64,000 bases of DNA from Pseudomonas prosekii (GCF_900105155.1 NZ_LT629762.1:1736001-1800000), one strand, 5' to 3'. Positions 31,372 to 41,975 are shown, counted from the first letter of the stretch. Program-made: numbers and translations. The notes: generated by a model not told the origin, from the sequence alone.

Positions 31372-32346
31372 ATGAGCCAAACCAGCGACCTGATTCAATC
31401 GGCACAACGCACCATCCGCCTCGAACTGGAAGCCGTACAAGGCTTGCTGCCCCACATCGACGCTGATTTTGTACGCGCTTGCGAGATGATTCTGGCCAGC
31501 AAGGGCCGCGTGGTTGTGCTCGGCATGGGCAAGTCCGGGCACATCGGCAACAAGATTGCCGCGACCCTGGCGAGCACCGGCACCACGGCTTTTTTCGTGC
31601 ACCCGGCCGAAGCCAGTCACGGCGACATGGGCATGATCACCCGCGACGACATCATCCTGGCGCTGTCGAACTCCGGCTCGACCAATGAAATCGTGACCCT
31701 GCTGCCGCTGATCAAGCGCCAGGGCATCAAGCTGATCAGCATGACCGGCAATCCGAATTCGCCGCTGTCCAAGGCTGCCGAGATCAATCTGAACGTGCAC
31801 GTCGAGCATGAAGCCTGCCCGCTGAACCTGGCGCCGACCTCCTCGACCACCGCCGCACTGGTAATGGGCGACGCATTGGCCGTGGCGCTGCTGGAAGCTC
31901 GTGGCTTTACCGCCGAAGATTTTGCCTTTTCGCATCCCGGCGGTGCGCTGGGCCGACGCCTGTTGCTCAAGGTCGAAACCGTGATGCACGCCGGCGCCGA
32001 GCTGCCGCTGGTGCCTCGCGGCACGCTGCTCAAGGACGCCTTGATGGAAATGACCCGCAAGGGTCTGGGCATGACCGCAATAGTAGAAGCCGATGGCAAA
32101 CTGGCGGGGATCTTCACTGACGGCGACTTGCGCCGCACCCTCGACCGCACCATCGACATCCACCACACCACCATCGACGAAGTCATGACCGTTCACGGCA
32201 AGACCGCCCGGGCCGACATGCTGGCAGCCGAAGCCCTGAAAATCATGGAAGACCATCGAATCAACGCACTGGTAGTCGTCGACAAGGAAGACCGCCCGGT
32301 AGGCGCCTTCAACCTGTCCGACCTGCTGCGTGCAGGAGTAATGTGA
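31372..32346 (+). CDS. kdsD: Arabinose-5-phosphate isomerase
   Basis: 324 residues. N-terminal SIS domain (VVVLGMGKSGHIGNKIAATLASTGT; LSNSGSTNEI) and two CBS domains from about residue 205. Converts ribulose-5-P to arabinose-5-P for KDO in lipopolysaccharide. Starts the kdsD-kdsC-lptC-lptA-lptB operon, divergent from mlaF; its stop overlaps the kdsC ATG. Confidence 0.95.
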   Translation: MSQTSDLIQSAQRTIRLELEAVQGLLPHIDADFVRACEMILASKGRVVVLGMGKSGHIGNKIAATLASTGTTAFFVHPAEASHGDMGMITRDDIILALSNSGSTNEIVTLLPLIKRQGIKLISMTGNPNSPLSKAAEINLNVHVEHEACPLNLAPTSSTTAALVMGDALAVALLEARGFTAEDFAFSHPGGALGRRLLLKVETVMHAGAELPLVPRGTLLKDALMEMTRKGLGMTAIVEADGKLAGIFTDGDLRRTLDRTIDIHHTTIDEVMTVHGKTARADMLAAEALKIMEDHRINALVVVDKEDRPVGAFNLSDLLRAGVM

Positions 32347-32870
32347 TGAGCAACGACCTGCTGCAACGCGGCAAGAACATCAAACTGGCGATTTTCGATG
32401 TCGACGGCGTCCTCACCGACGGGCGTCTGTACTTCCTCGAAGACGGCAGTGAATTCAAGACTTTCAACACCCTCGACGGCCAAGGCATCAAGATGTTGAT
32501 GGCAGCCGGCGTGCAGACCGCTATCATCAGCGGTCGCAAGACCCCGGTGGTCGAGCGGCGAGCGAAGAATCTTGGCATCCCGCACCTTTATCAGGGGCGT
32601 GAAGACAAACTGGTGGTGCTGGACGAGCTTCTCGGCCAACTCAACCTAAGCTATGAACAAGTTGCCTATCTGGGTGACGACCTGCCAGATTTGCCAGTGA
32701 TCCGCCGCGTCGGGCTGGGCATGGCAGTGGCCAATGCTGCAAGCTTCGTGCGCGAACACGCTCACGGCATCACCGTGGCCCGTGGCGGCGAAGGTGCCGC
32801 CCGCGAATTCTGCGAACTGATCCTGCGCGCCCAGGGTCGCCTCGATGCGGCAAATGGCGCGTACCTGTGA
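32346..32870 (+). CDS. kdsC: 3-deoxy-D-manno-octulosonate 8-phosphate phosphatase
   Basis: 174 residues. Small HAD phosphatase without cap: LAIFDVDGVLTDGRLYF carries the DxD nucleophile motif, followed by ISGRKTPVVERRAKNLG and LGDDLPDLPVI. Removes phosphate from KDO-8-P. ATG 32346 shares a base with the kdsD TGA; GTG 32343 is an alternative. Confidence 0.95.
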   Translation: MSNDLLQRGKNIKLAIFDVDGVLTDGRLYFLEDGSEFKTFNTLDGQGIKMLMAAGVQTAIISGRKTPVVERRAKNLGIPHLYQGREDKLVVLDELLGQLNLSYEQVAYLGDDLPDLPVIRRVGLGMAVANAASFVREHAHGITVARGGEGAAREFCELILRAQGRLDAANGAYL

Positions 32871-33451
32871 GCCAATTTATGCTGAGCAAAAAGTTTCGCA
32901 AATTTCTGGTGTTCGGCTGCATCGCGGCGATATTCGCGGCGGTCGGCTACTGGAACATCAGCCCGGAACGCTTCCTCGACAAGCCGGTGGTGAAAGTCGA
33001 CGAAAGCGCGATCGACTATTACGCGATCAACGCCCACACCGTGCAGTTTCTGCCGGACGGCACCTTGCAATACGATCTGACGTCCGACAAGGTCGAACAC
33101 CTGAAGGCAACTGACGTGTCGCTGCTGACCAATCCGGACTTGAACATGTACCGCGGCACCGAGTTTCCGTGGCATGTCACCAGCCTGCGCGGCGAAGTGA
33201 ATTCGGACGGCACTCAGGTCGAGCTGATCGACAATGTACGCATCGCTCGCACCGACCAGCAGAACCGCAACTTGATCGTCACCAGCACCCGAATGACAGT
33301 GTTCCCGCAGCAGCAATATGCGCAGACCGATCAACCCGTTAGAATCGACGGCGCTGGTGGTGTGTCGACTGGTAACGGAATGAAAGCGTATTTGAAAGAA
33401 AGCAGGATACACCTGCAATCTAACGTAAGAGGACAGTATGAGGCTCGTTAA
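32867..33451 (+). CDS. lptC: LPS export protein LptC
   Basis: 194 residues. One N-terminal transmembrane anchor (FLVFGCIAAIFAAVGYW) and a periplasmic beta-jellyroll domain. Links LptB2FG to LptA in lipopolysaccharide transport. The start could be GTG 32867, overlapping the kdsC stop, or ATG 32879 (MLSKKFRKF), which looks family-like. Overlaps lptA by 14 bases. Confidence 0.9.
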   Translation: MSQFMLSKKFRKFLVFGCIAAIFAAVGYWNISPERFLDKPVVKVDESAIDYYAINAHTVQFLPDGTLQYDLTSDKVEHLKATDVSLLTNPDLNMYRGTEFPWHVTSLRGEVNSDGTQVELIDNVRIARTDQQNRNLIVTSTRMTVFPQQQYAQTDQPVRIDGAGGVSTGNGMKAYLKESRIHLQSNVRGQYEAR

Positions 33452-33986
33452 AACCCTCCCTATTTTGCTCAGTCTGGGCGCAGCACTGGGAAGCGTGAGC
33501 GCCTGGGCTCTGCCGAATGATCAAGAGCAGCCTATTCGCATTCAGGCAGACGATGCCCAACTGGACGACAAGAATGGCGTTGCCACCTATACCGGCGACG
33601 TGATCATCACCCAGGGTTCGATGAAGGTCACCGGCAACAAAGTGACCATCACCCGCACCTCGGCCGGTGAAATCGACCGCGTCAACTCGGTCGGCAACCT
33701 GGCTTATTTCGAGCAGTTGCAGACCGCGGGCGACACCAAGCCAGTGCAGGGCTACGGCGTCACCATCGATTACTACGCGCAGGCAAATCGGGTAGTACTG
33801 ACCGATCGCGCGAAAGTCATCGACAAGGACAACAACGTCACTCAGGGCGAGAAAATCGTCTATGACACGGTGAAAAAACTGGCGAGCGCCGGTCGTGCCA
33901 AAGGCACCAAGCTGAGCACTCCTCAGCCGCGCATCGACATGATGATCCAGCCGAAAAAGAAAACTGACGGGCAAAAGGCCAACTGA
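33438..33986 (+). CDS. lptA: LPS transport periplasmic protein LptA
   Basis: 182 residues. Signal peptide ending [12 protein letters not shown], then the OstA-like domain ([35 protein letters not shown]). Forms the periplasmic bridge between LptC and LptD. The C terminus is basic ([10 protein letters not shown]). The stop overlaps the lptB start by one base. Confidence 0.94.
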   Translation: MRLVKTLPILLSLGAALGSVSAWALPNDQEQPIRIQADDAQLDDKNGVATYTGDVIITQGSMKVTGNKVTITRTSAGEIDRVNSVGNLAYFEQLQTAGDTKPVQGYGVTIDYYAQANRVVLTDRAKVIDKDNNVTQGEKIVYDTVKKLASAGRAKGTKLSTPQPRIDMMIQPKKKTDGQKAN

Positions 33987-34711
33987 TGGCAACTCTGAAA
34001 GCTCAGCATCTGGCCAAGAGCTACAAGAGCCGCCAGGTTGTGCGTGACGTCAGCCTGTCGATCGACAGCGGCCAGATCGTCGGCCTGCTCGGCCCGAACG
34101 GTGCCGGCAAGACCACGTGCTTCTACATGATCGTTGGGCTGGTGCAGGCCGATCAGGGTCGCGTACTGATCGACGATCTGGACGTCAGCCACCAGCCAAT
34201 GCACGGTCGTGCAAAGGCCGGTATCGGCTATCTTCCGCAGGAAGCATCGATCTTCCGCAAACTGTCAGTCGCCGACAACATCATGGCCATTCTCGAAACC
34301 CGCAAGGAGCTCGACAAGGCCGGTCGCCGCAAGGAACTGGAAAGCCTGCTGCAGGAATTCCACATCCACCACATCCGCGACAACCTCGGCATGAGCCTGT
34401 CCGGTGGTGAACGCCGCCGAGTGGAAATCGCTCGTGCACTGGCGACCAACCCGAAATTCATCTTGCTCGACGAACCTTTCGCCGGCGTGGACCCGATTTC
34501 GGTCGGCGACATCAAGCAGATCATCCACCACCTCAAGGCCAAAGGCATTGGCGTGCTGATCACGGACCACAACGTTCGTGAAACCCTGGATATCTGTGAA
34601 ACCGCCTACATCGTCAACGATGGCCAACTGATCGCCGAAGGTGACTCCGCTACCATCCTGGCCAACGAACTGGTCAAGGAAGTGTATCTGGGCCACGAGT
34701 TCCGCCTGTAA
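33986..34711 (+). CDS. lptB: LPS export ABC transporter ATP-binding protein LptB
   Basis: 241 residues. Walker [10 protein letters not shown], signature [15 protein letters not shown], Walker [14 protein letters not shown], switch His in [11 protein letters not shown]. Cytoplasmic ATPase of LptB2FGC; lptF and lptG are not in this window. Confidence 0.96.
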   Translation: MATLKAQHLAKSYKSRQVVRDVSLSIDSGQIVGLLGPNGAGKTTCFYMIVGLVQADQGRVLIDDLDVSHQPMHGRAKAGIGYLPQEASIFRKLSVADNIMAILETRKELDKAGRRKELESLLQEFHIHHIRDNLGMSLSGGERRRVEIARALATNPKFILLDEPFAGVDPISVGDIKQIIHHLKAKGIGVLITDHNVRETLDICETAYIVNDGQLIAEGDSATILANELVKEVYLGHEFRL

Positions 34712-34739
34712 GCGCTGAGGTGTCTGGCGGATTGTCCGG

Positions 34740-34785
34740 GCGCTGGTCGCAATAAAAGCTCAATCGTTTTTTATTGTTACAGCGC
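34740..34785. other. AT-rich hairpin after lptB
   Basis: GCGCTG/CAGCGC outer stem and CAATAAAA/TTTTATTG inner stem, 30 to 75 bases after the lptB stop. A possible weak terminator or mRNA end before the rpoN promoter. Confidence 0.45.
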
Positions 34786-34812
34786 TCTAGGCAAGGACTG
34801 CGGTTTCGGGCA

Positions 34813-34818
34813 TATAAT
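34813..34818 (+). promoter_or_regulatory. Candidate -10 element for rpoN
   Basis: TATAAT in GGCATATAATTTGC, about 78 bases before the rpoN ATG. The implied leader holds two GC hairpins: GGCGC-TCCG-GCGCC (34831-34844) and GGCGCATGTGCGCC (34856-34869). Confidence 0.45.
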
Positions 34819-34895
34819 TTGCTTAAGTTTGGCGCTCCGGCGCCCTGTAGTGGATGGCGCATGTGCGCCGGCGAATAAGGTGTTTAGCCCCTGCC

Positions 34896-36389
34896 ATGAA
34901 ACCATCGCTAGTCTTGAGAATGGGCCAGCAGCTGACGATGACACCTCAGCTGCAACAGGCCATCCGCCTGCTCCAATTGTCGACCCTGGACCTGCAACAG
35001 GAAATCCAGGAGGCCCTGGAGTCCAATCCGATGCTCGAACGCCAGGAAGAAGGCGACGACTTCGATAACGCCGACCCCTTGGCCGACAAAGCCGAACAAC
35101 TCCCCAACGCCGATGTTTCGGAACCGTCCTATCAGGAAACCGCGCCAACCGTGGACAACCTTGAGGAAGGCGACTGGAACGAGCGCATTCCCAACGAGCT
35201 GCCCGTCGACACGGCGTGGGAAGACGTCTACCAGACCAGCGCCAGCAGCCTGCCGAGCAACGATGACGACGAGTGGGATTTCACTACCCGCACATCGGCC
35301 GGCGAAAGCCTGCAAAGCCATCTGCTCTGGCAACTCAATCTGGCGCCGATGTCCGACACCGATCGGCTGATCGCCGTGACTCTGATCGATTGCATCAACA
35401 ATCAGGGTTACCTCGACGAAACCCTCGATGAAATCCTCGAAGCCTTCGATCCGGAACTGGACATCGAGCTCGACGAGATCGAAGCCGTTCTGCACCGTAT
35501 CCAGCAATTCGAACCGGCCGGCATCGGCGCTCGCAACCTGAGCGAATGCCTGCTGCTGCAATTGCGCCAACTCCCGGCCAAGACGCCTTGGCTGGCCGAG
35601 GCCAAGCGTCTGGTCAGCGATTACATCGACTTGCTCGGCAGCCGCGATTACAGCCAGTTGATGCGCCGCATGAAGCTCAAGGAAGACGAACTGCGCCAAG
35701 TCATCGAACTGGTGCAGAGCCTGAATCCGCGTCCGGGCTCGCAGATCGAGTCCAGCGAAGCCGAATACGTGGTTCCCGACGTGATCGTGCGCAAGGACAA
35801 CGAGCGCTGGCTGGTGGAGCTGAACCAGGAATCGGTGCCACGCCTGCGGGTCAACGCCCAGTACGCCGGGTTTGTCCGCCGCGCCGACACCAGCGCCGAC
35901 AACACTTTCATGCGCAATCAGTTGCAGGAAGCGCGCTGGTTCATCAAGAGCCTGCAAAGCCGCAACGAAACCCTGATGAAAGTTGCCACGCAGATCGTCG
36001 AGCATCAGCGCGGTTTTCTGGAATACGGCGACGAAGCGATGAAACCGCTGGTACTGCACGACATCGCCGAGGCGGTGGGCATGCACGAGTCAACGATTTC
36101 GCGGGTGACCACGCAGAAGTTCATGCATACCCCACGGGGCATATATGAGCTGAAATACTTTTTCTCCAGCCACGTCAGCACCTCCGAAGGCGGCGAATGC
36201 TCGTCCACGGCGATCCGCGCGATCATCAAAAAACTGGTTGCCGCGGAAAATCAGAAAAAGCCGTTGAGTGACAGCAAGATCGCTGGTTTACTGGAGGCAC
36301 AAGGCATTCAGGTGGCTCGCCGCACCGTCGCCAAGTACCGCGAATCCTTGGGAATCGCGCCTTCGAGCGAACGCAAGCGGTTGATGTAA
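34896..36389 (+). CDS. rpoN: RNA polymerase sigma-54 factor
   Basis: 497 residues, the usual Pseudomonas length. Region I activator-interaction helix rich in Gln and Leu ([29 protein letters not shown]), acidic region II, core-binding and HTH regions, and the C-terminal RpoN box [12 protein letters not shown]. Directs transcription at -24/-12 promoters for nitrogen, flagellar and carbon genes. ATG 34896 is chosen by family length; an upstream in-frame ATG at 34854 would add 14 unrelated residues. It heads the hpf-ptsN-rapZ-npr cluster. Confidence 0.97.
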   Translation: MKPSLVLRMGQQLTMTPQLQQAIRLLQLSTLDLQQEIQEALESNPMLERQEEGDDFDNADPLADKAEQLPNADVSEPSYQETAPTVDNLEEGDWNERIPNELPVDTAWEDVYQTSASSLPSNDDDEWDFTTRTSAGESLQSHLLWQLNLAPMSDTDRLIAVTLIDCINNQGYLDETLDEILEAFDPELDIELDEIEAVLHRIQQFEPAGIGARNLSECLLLQLRQLPAKTPWLAEAKRLVSDYIDLLGSRDYSQLMRRMKLKEDELRQVIELVQSLNPRPGSQIESSEAEYVVPDVIVRKDNERWLVELNQESVPRLRVNAQYAGFVRRADTSADNTFMRNQLQEARWFIKSLQSRNETLMKVATQIVEHQRGFLEYGDEAMKPLVLHDIAEAVGMHESTISRVTTQKFMHTPRGIYELKYFFSSHVSTSEGGECSSTAIRAIIKKLVAAENQKKPLSDSKIAGLLEAQGIQVARRTVAKYRESLGIAPSSERKRLM

Positions 36390-36462
36390 GCCACGTTACA
36401 GCGTTCCAGTGGCAGGCTATTCAGCCTGCCGCTTTATGCACTGGCAACGAAGGAGAAGCTGT

Positions 36463-36771
36463 ATGCAAGTCAACATCAGTGGACACCAACTGGAAGTGAC
36501 CGAACCTCTGCGCATCTACATCAACGAGAAACTCGAACGATTAGAGAGGCATTTCGACAAGATCACCAACGTGCAAGTCACGATGTGCGTCGAGAAGCTC
36601 AAGCAGAAAATCGAAGCCACGCTGCATATTCCCGGCGGAGAAGTAGTCGCTAATGCTGAACATACCGATATGTATGCCGCCATTGACCTGCTGACCGACA
36701 AGCTGGATCGCCAACTCAAAAAGCATAAGGAAAAGACCCAAAGCCTCCTCCAGGGCGCAACCGGTCGTTAA
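36463..36771 (+). CDS. hpf: Ribosome hibernation promoting factor
   Basis: 102 residues, the short HPF/YhbH form (MQVNISGHQLEVTEPLRIYINEKLERLERHF). Binds 30S subunits and promotes 100S dimers in stationary phase. ATG 36463 follows GGAGAAG; an in-frame ATG at 36409 is not used. It lies 73 bases after rpoN. Confidence 0.94.
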   Translation: MQVNISGHQLEVTEPLRIYINEKLERLERHFDKITNVQVTMCVEKLKQKIEATLHIPGGEVVANAEHTDMYAAIDLLTDKLDRQLKKHKEKTQSLLQGATGR

Positions 36772-36783
36772 CACTCCCAACCT

Positions 36784-37248
36784 ATGATCCGACTTGAAAG
36801 TATCCTGACCCCCGGCCGTTCCCTCGTGAACGTGCCGGGCGGCAGTAAAAAGAAAGCCCTCGAACAAATTGCCAACCTGATCGCCCGGGAAGTCCCGGAT
36901 CTGGAGATGCAAGTTGTCTTCGAGGCATTGATTGCCCGTGAAAAACTCGGTTCTACCGGTTTTGGCAACGGCATCGCGATTCCTCATTGCCGCCTGAAGG
37001 GCTGCACGTCCCCTATCAGTGCGCTGATGCACCTTGATGCGCCCATCGATTTCGACGCCATTGACGGCGCCCCGGTTGACCTGCTGTTTGTATTGCTGGT
37101 CCCGCAGGCTGCCACCGATGCGCACCTGGAGCTGCTGCGCCAGATCGCCAGCATGCTCGACCGCAAGGAAGTCCGCGAAAAACTGCGCAGTGCTCCGAGC
37201 AACGAAGCCTTGTATCAGGTCGTCCTGGACGAGCAGAACGGTCACTAA
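36784..37248 (+). CDS. ptsN: Nitrogen-regulatory PTS protein EIIA(Ntr)
   Basis: 154 residues. PTS EIIA fructose/Ntr domain with the phosphorylated His68 in [13 protein letters not shown]. Terminal acceptor of the PtsP-Npr phosphorelay that regulates potassium, nitrogen and carbon responses. Twelve bases after hpf. Confidence 0.95.
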   Translation: MIRLESILTPGRSLVNVPGGSKKKALEQIANLIAREVPDLEMQVVFEALIAREKLGSTGFGNGIAIPHCRLKGCTSPISALMHLDAPIDFDAIDGAPVDLLFVLLVPQAATDAHLELLRQIASMLDRKEVREKLRSAPSNEALYQVVLDEQNGH

Positions 37249-37250
37249 TC

Positions 37251-38108
37251 ATGCGCTTGATCATTGTCAGCGGCCGCTCCGGCTCAGGTAAAAGTACCGC
37301 GCTCAATGTCCTTGAGGACAGCGGCTTCTATTGCATCGACAACCTGCCTGCCGGGTTGCTGCCGGAATTGGCTGAACGCGCGTTGATTCATACCGAACTC
37401 GCGCAACCGCTGGTCGCGGTGTCCATCGACGCGCGCAACCTGCCGAGCCATTTGTCGCGATTCCCCGAACTGCTCGAAGAAGTCCGCAGTCGGCATATCC
37501 AGTGCGACGTGCTGTATCTGGACGCCGACGAAGAAACCCTGCTCAAGCGTTTCTCCGAAACTCGTCGCCGCCACCCGCTGAGCAATGCCAATCGCTCGCT
37601 GGCCGAGGCGATAGCTGACGAGACCAAACTGCTCGAGCCGATCGCCGACCTGGCTGATCTGAAACTCAACACCACCAACCTGAACCTTTACCAGCTGCGC
37701 GATACGCTGAAGCTGCGTCTGCTCAATCAGCCTGAGCCGGGCACCGCGTTTCTGGTCGAGTCGTTTGGCTTCAAGCGCGGCATGCCGGTCGATGCCGATC
37801 TGGTATTCGACGTGCGTTGCCTGCCCAATCCGTACTGGAAACCGGAGCTGCGCGCGCAGTCCGGGCTCGATCTGCCAGTGGCCGAGTACCTTGCGGCCCA
37901 GCCGGACGTCGAAGAGATGTTCCAGGATATTTACAACTATCTGTTCAAGTGGCTGCCGCGTTTCGCTGCCAGCAACCGCGCTTATGTGACGGTTGCCATT
38001 GGCTGCACTGGGGGCCATCACCGCTCCGTCTACCTGACTGAACGTCTGGGTCAGGCCCTGCAACAATCCCTGAAGAACGTCCAGGTCCGCCACCGCGACC
38101 TCAGCTAA
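37251..38108 (+). CDS. rapZ: RNase adapter protein RapZ
   Basis: 285 residues. N-terminal P-loop [12 protein letters not shown], then [21 protein letters not shown]-terminal domain with [10 protein letters not shown] and [18 protein letters not shown]. In E. coli it guides RNase E to GlmZ. Two bases separate it from ptsN. Confidence 0.95.
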   Translation: MRLIIVSGRSGSGKSTALNVLEDSGFYCIDNLPAGLLPELAERALIHTELAQPLVAVSIDARNLPSHLSRFPELLEEVRSRHIQCDVLYLDADEETLLKRFSETRRRHPLSNANRSLAEAIADETKLLEPIADLADLKLNTTNLNLYQLRDTLKLRLLNQPEPGTAFLVESFGFKRGMPVDADLVFDVRCLPNPYWKPELRAQSGLDLPVAEYLAAQPDVEEMFQDIYNYLFKWLPRFAASNRAYVTVAIGCTGGHHRSVYLTERLGQALQQSLKNVQVRHRDLS

Positions 38109-38123
38109 AGGATTCACATCGCG

Positions 38124-38399
38124 ATGCCTGCTCTGGAAATTGAAATCATCAACAAACTGGGCCTGCACGCCCGCGCTTCTGCGAAATTCGTCGGGGTTGC
38201 CGGTGGATTCAAGGATTGCTCGATCAGGGTTGGACGCACACCGGAATCCACGGTCGATGGCAAAAGCATCATGGCGATGATGATGCTCGCGGCCGGCAAA
38301 GGCACCAAAATCCACCTAATTACCGAAGGCGAGCAGGAAAAGGAAGCGCTGGACGCTTTAAAGGAATTAATCAACAACTACTTCGGCGAAGGCGAGTAA
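38124..38399 (+). CDS. npr: HPr-like phosphocarrier Npr (PtsO)
   Basis: 91 residues. HPr fold: phosphorylated His15 in KLGLHARASAKF and the Ser-containing GKSIMAMMML segment. Passes phosphate from PtsP to PtsN. Last gene of the rpoN cluster. Confidence 0.94.
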   Translation: MPALEIEIINKLGLHARASAKFVGVAGGFKDCSIRVGRTPESTVDGKSIMAMMMLAAGKGTKIHLITEGEQEKEALDALKELINNYFGEGE

Positions 38400-38417
38400 C
38401 AACCCGCCTCCGTCCCT

Positions 38418-38575
38418 GTAGCAGCTGCCGAAGCCTGCGTTTATGTAGCAGCTGGCGAAGCCTGCGTTCGGCTGCGAAGCAGTCGTAAAATCAGACACTG
38501 CGGTCCTTCAGACAAACCTCGTACGCCGGATTTACGCCTGCTGCGCAGCCGAACGCAGCCTTCGGCAGCTGCTAC
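38418..38575. repeat. Second palindromic repeat family (GTAGCAGCTGCCGAAGCCTGCG)
   Basis: Direct copies at 38418-38439 and 38445-38476 and an inverted copy at 38544-38575 (CGCAGCCGAACGCAGCCTTCGG followed by CAGCTGCTAC). Different in sequence from the GTGGGAGC REP type and found once in this window, between npr and the ZIP gene. Confidence 0.8.
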
Positions 38576-38592
38576 CCTACCGCGCTCCCCCG

Positions 38593-39486
38593 CTAAGCCA
38601 GCGCCGTATCCATCACCATCATCAGACAAAACCCGATCAACAATCCCAGACTGGCGAGTTTCTCGTGACCATGACGTCGCGATTCCGGGATCACTTCGTG
38701 CGTCACCACCAGCAACATCGCCCCCGCCGCCAGTGCCAGACCCAACGGCAATAGCAGTTCGGCCAGGCTCACCAGCCACGCGCACAGCAGCGCGAACACC
38801 GGTTCCACCAGCCCCGACGCCGCGCCGATCAGGAACGACTTGACCCGCGACATCCCTGCCCCGGCCAACACTAGCGCGATGACCAGACCTTCCGGCACAT
38901 CCTGCAACGCAATGCCCATCGCCAGGCTGTCAGCATCCGGCATGCCGCCACCGGCGGAAACGCCCACGGCCATGCCTTCGGGAATGTTGTGCGCAATGAT
39001 CGCGAAGACAAACAGCCAGATGCGCGGCGGGATCACCGGACGCTCCAGCGTGCCGACCAGCAATTGCGGGCTGGCCCCGGAAACCTTGCGGTCCACCAGA
39101 AACAACCCCAAAGCGCCGAGCATGATGCCAAAGCTGATCAGGCCGCTGGAGGCCCAAGGCGTCAGCCCCAGGCTTTCGGCTGCAGCAATGCCCGGGACGA
39201 TCAGCGAAAACGCCGTCGCCGCGAGCATCACCCCGGCACCGAAACCCAGCAAGGTATCGCTGAGTGCCTGAGGCATGCGGCGGATGACCAACACCGGCAC
39301 CGCCCCCAACGCCGTGCCCAAAGCGCAGAGCGCCCCGCCCTGCAGGGCGCGCAACAGCTTGGGCTCAAGGTTGAGCCACACCAGGCCTTGGGCAACCAAC
39401 AGCGTCATACCCGCCAGCAGTAACAGCGATCCCAATGCGTAACGAAACATACGCCCACTTCCGATCGCCAGTGTTTCAGTGCCCAT
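38593..39486 (-). CDS. ZIP family metal transporter
   Basis: 297 residues with about eight hydrophobic helices. Helix IV motif AIIAHNIPEGMAVG and helix V motif IALQDVPEGLVIAL are the paired metal-binding sites of ZIP transporters. Likely imports Zn or other divalent metals across the inner membrane. It lies 30 bases downstream of sodA, as the last gene of the Fur-type cluster in Pseudomonas, so import of Mn or Zn under iron limitation is plausible. Confidence 0.88.
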   Translation of the reverse strand: MGTETLAIGSGRMFRYALGSLLLLAGMTLLVAQGLVWLNLEPKLLRALQGGALCALGTALGAVPVLVIRRMPQALSDTLLGFGAGVMLAATAFSLIVPGIAAAESLGLTPWASSGLISFGIMLGALGLFLVDRKVSGASPQLLVGTLERPVIPPRIWLFVFAIIAHNIPEGMAVGVSAGGGMPDADSLAMGIALQDVPEGLVIALVLAGAGMSRVKSFLIGAASGLVEPVFALLCAWLVSLAELLLPLGLALAAGAMLLVVTHEVIPESRRHGHEKLASLGLLIGFCLMMVMDTALA

Positions 39487-39516
39487 AATCAGCCTTGGAT
39501 TGTTTTTATAGAAGAC

Positions 39517-40128
39517 TTAAACCAGCGCTGCCTGATAGCGCGCTGCAACTTCGGGCCAATTAATCACGTTGTAGAACGCATTGATGTATTCCGGGCGACG
39601 GTTCTGGTAACGCAGGTAATAGGCGTGTTCCCAGACGTCGAGGCCGAGGATCGGCGTGTTGCCATTCATCAGCGGGCTGTCCTGATTACCGCTGCTTTCG
39701 ACAACGAGAGTCTTTTGCGGGGTAACGCTCAACCACGCCCAGCCACTGCCAAAACGCGTCAGTGCAGCTTTGGTGAAGGCTTCCTTGAAGCTGTCGAGGC
39801 CGCCCAGTTGCTCATCAATCGCCTTGGCCAGCGCGCCGTCGGGTTTGCCGCCGGCGTTGGGCGCCATGACTTCCCAGAACAACGAATGGTTGGCATGACC
39901 GCCGCCCTGATTGATCACCGCAGCGCGGAGTTTTTCCGGCAGTTGCTGGACGCTGGCGACCAGTTTTTCCACCGACCATTCGGCAAACTCGGTGCCTTCG
40001 ACAGCGGCGTTGAGGTTGTTGATGTAAGTCTGGTGATGTTTGGTGTAGTGGATTTCCATGGTCTGCGCATCGATATGCGGTTCCAGGGCATCGTAGGCGT
40101 AGGGCAAGGCAGGCAAGGTAAAAGCCAT
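39517..40128 (-). CDS. sodA: Superoxide dismutase, Mn type
   Basis: 203 residues. Fe/Mn-SOD family: ligands in [20 protein letters not shown], and [18 protein letters not shown]. The GGHANH and QDSPLM contexts favour manganese. Two bases after orfX. In Pseudomonas it is induced when iron is low, which suits its place in the fagA operon. Confidence 0.95.
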   Translation of the reverse strand: MAFTLPALPYAYDALEPHIDAQTMEIHYTKHHQTYINNLNAAVEGTEFAEWSVEKLVASVQQLPEKLRAAVINQGGGHANHSLFWEVMAPNAGGKPDGALAKAIDEQLGGLDSFKEAFTKAALTRFGSGWAWLSVTPQKTLVVESSGNQDSPLMNGNTPILGLDVWEHAYYLRYQNRRPEYINAFYNVINWPEVAARYQAALV

Positions 40129-40130
40129 GT

Positions 40131-40571
40131 TCAGTGGACTCCATGGTGATGAGGGACAGGCTGATGCCGGGGCGACGCCGCATCCATGTGCAACAAGCGA
40201 TGGGTGCGTGGGTATTCGCCGTGTTCACTGATGAAATTCAGCAGTTCGACATAGGTTTTACTGCTCTGACGCAGCGCAGCCTCGCGCAGCGCCGGGGCCA
40301 GCCGCGTGTCCTGCATGGTCTGCAACAGGCGTTGATGGATCGCGCACAAATACTCGGCGCTCTCCTCCGGCTGGTTCAGGCGTAAATGCAGGTCCGCGAG
40401 GTTGTGATGGGAAATCACGCAAGCGGCCACCGCTTCGTCGGCATCCGACCAGCGCTCGAACAACACCTGGGCCAGCGCCAGTGCCTGCAAGTAAGCCTCG
40501 CGGGCATCGACGAACTCGCCTTGCATGAAATGGCGGTTGGCCCTTTCGATCGTGCGTTTCCAGTGCTCCAT
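40131..40571 (-). CDS. Conserved protein OrfX of the fagA-fumC-sodA operon
   Basis: 146 residues, cytoplasmic, Ala- and Leu-rich helices resembling TPR units ([43 protein letters not shown]). His-rich C terminus ([11 protein letters not shown]). No known function; position between fumC and sodA is conserved in Pseudomonas. Confidence 0.85.
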   Translation of the reverse strand: MEHWKRTIERANRHFMQGEFVDAREAYLQALALAQVLFERWSDADEAVAACVISHHNLADLHLRLNQPEESAEYLCAIHQRLLQTMQDTRLAPALREAALRQSSKTYVELLNFISEHGEYPRTHRLLHMDAASPRHQPVPHHHGVH

Positions 40572-40598
40572 GGTGAGCCTCCAAAGCGGTAGCGTGAG

Positions 40599-41975
40599 TT
40601 ACACGCCGCCTGCGGTGAGCTTCTCTGGATTGAGCAATTCTTCCAGTTGGCTGCGCGACAAGTCGGTGTGTTCCAGGGCGACATCAATCACCGGACGCCC
40701 CTGCTGATACGCCTTCTTGGCGATTTCAGCGGCTTTCTGGTAACCGATGATCGGGTTGAGTGCGGTGACCAGAATCGGATTGCGCGACAGCGCTTCCTTG
40801 AGTCGGGCCTCGTTGACCTTGAAGCTGGCAATCGCCTTGTCACCCAGCAGACGGCTGGCGTTGGCCAGCAATTCGATGCTGCTGAGCAGGTTCTGGGCGA
40901 TGATCGGCAGCATCACGTTGAGTTCGAAATTGCCCGATTGGCCGGCGATGGTGATCACCGAATCGTTGCCTATCACCTGCGCCGCGACCATCGCCGTGGC
41001 TTCCGGGATTACCGGATTGACCTTGCCCGGCATGATCGACGAACCCGGCTGCAAGGCCTCGAGTTCGATTTCGCCAAGACCGGCCAACGGCCCGGAGTTC
41101 ATCCAGCGCAGGTCGTTAGCGATTTTCATCAGCGACACGGCGGTCGCCTTGAGCTGACCGGAGACCGCCACCGCAGTGTCCTGCGAGCCGATCAGCGCGA
41201 ACAGATCCTTGCCCGGTGTGAACTGCACATGCGTCAGTTCACTCAATTGCTGGCTGAACCGCGCGGCAAATTCGGGGTGCGCGTTGATCCCGGTGCCCAC
41301 CGCCGTGCCGCCCTGCGCCAGCGATTGCAGGCTCGGCAACAAGTCTTGCAGGTGGCCGATATTGGCCTTGAGCTGCTGCGCCCAACCGTTGAGCACCTGG
41401 CTCATGCGCACCGGCATGGCGTCCATCAAATGCGTGCGCCCGGTTTTCACGTGGTGGTGAACCTGCACCGCTTTGCGCTCGATCACTTGCACCAGGTGCA
41501 GCAGCGCCGGCAGCAATTGCTCATGCAAGGCCAACGCGGCGCTGACGTGGATGGTGGTCGGGATGATGTCGTTGCTGCTTTGCCCGCAGTTGACGTGATC
41601 GTTCGGGTTCACCGGCTCGCCCAGCAGTCGGCTGGCCAGCGTGGCGATCACTTCGTTGGCGTTCATGTTGGAACTGGTGCCGGAACCGGTCTGGAAGATA
41701 TCCACCGGAAAGTGCTGCATGAAATCGCCTTCGAGCAGCCCTTGCGCCGCGTCGACGATGGCTTTGCCCTGGGCTTCGCCGATCTGCTTGAGCTCGACGT
41801 TGGCCCGCGCCGCCGCAGCTTTCGCCAGGATCAGTGCGCGAATGAACTGCACCGGCATCGGTTTGCCGCTGATCGGGAAGTTATCCACCGCACGTTGGGT
41901 TTGTGCGCCGTAGAGCGCGGCTTCCGGGACCTGAAGCTCGCCCATGCTGTCGCGCTCAATACGTGTCTTGGTCAT
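40599..41975 (-). CDS. fumC: Fumarate hydratase class II
   Basis: 458 residues. Iron-independent fumarase: GSGTSSNMNANEV, KTGRTHLMDAMPV, and the superfamily signature GSSIMPGKVNP. Replaces Fe-S fumarases under iron limitation or oxidative stress. ATG 41975 (MTKTRIERDSMGE) is chosen; it overlaps the fagA 3' end by 20 bases. Confidence 0.95.
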   Translation of the reverse strand: MTKTRIERDSMGELQVPEAALYGAQTQRAVDNFPISGKPMPVQFIRALILAKAAAARANVELKQIGEAQGKAIVDAAQGLLEGDFMQHFPVDIFQTGSGTSSNMNANEVIATLASRLLGEPVNPNDHVNCGQSSNDIIPTTIHVSAALALHEQLLPALLHLVQVIERKAVQVHHHVKTGRTHLMDAMPVRMSQVLNGWAQQLKANIGHLQDLLPSLQSLAQGGTAVGTGINAHPEFAARFSQQLSELTHVQFTPGKDLFALIGSQDTAVAVSGQLKATAVSLMKIANDLRWMNSGPLAGLGEIELEALQPGSSIMPGKVNPVIPEATAMVAAQVIGNDSVITIAGQSGNFELNVMLPIIAQNLLSSIELLANASRLLGDKAIASFKVNEARLKEALSRNPILVTALNPIIGYQKAAEIAKKAYQQGRPVIDVALEHTDLSRSQLEELLNPEKLTAGGV

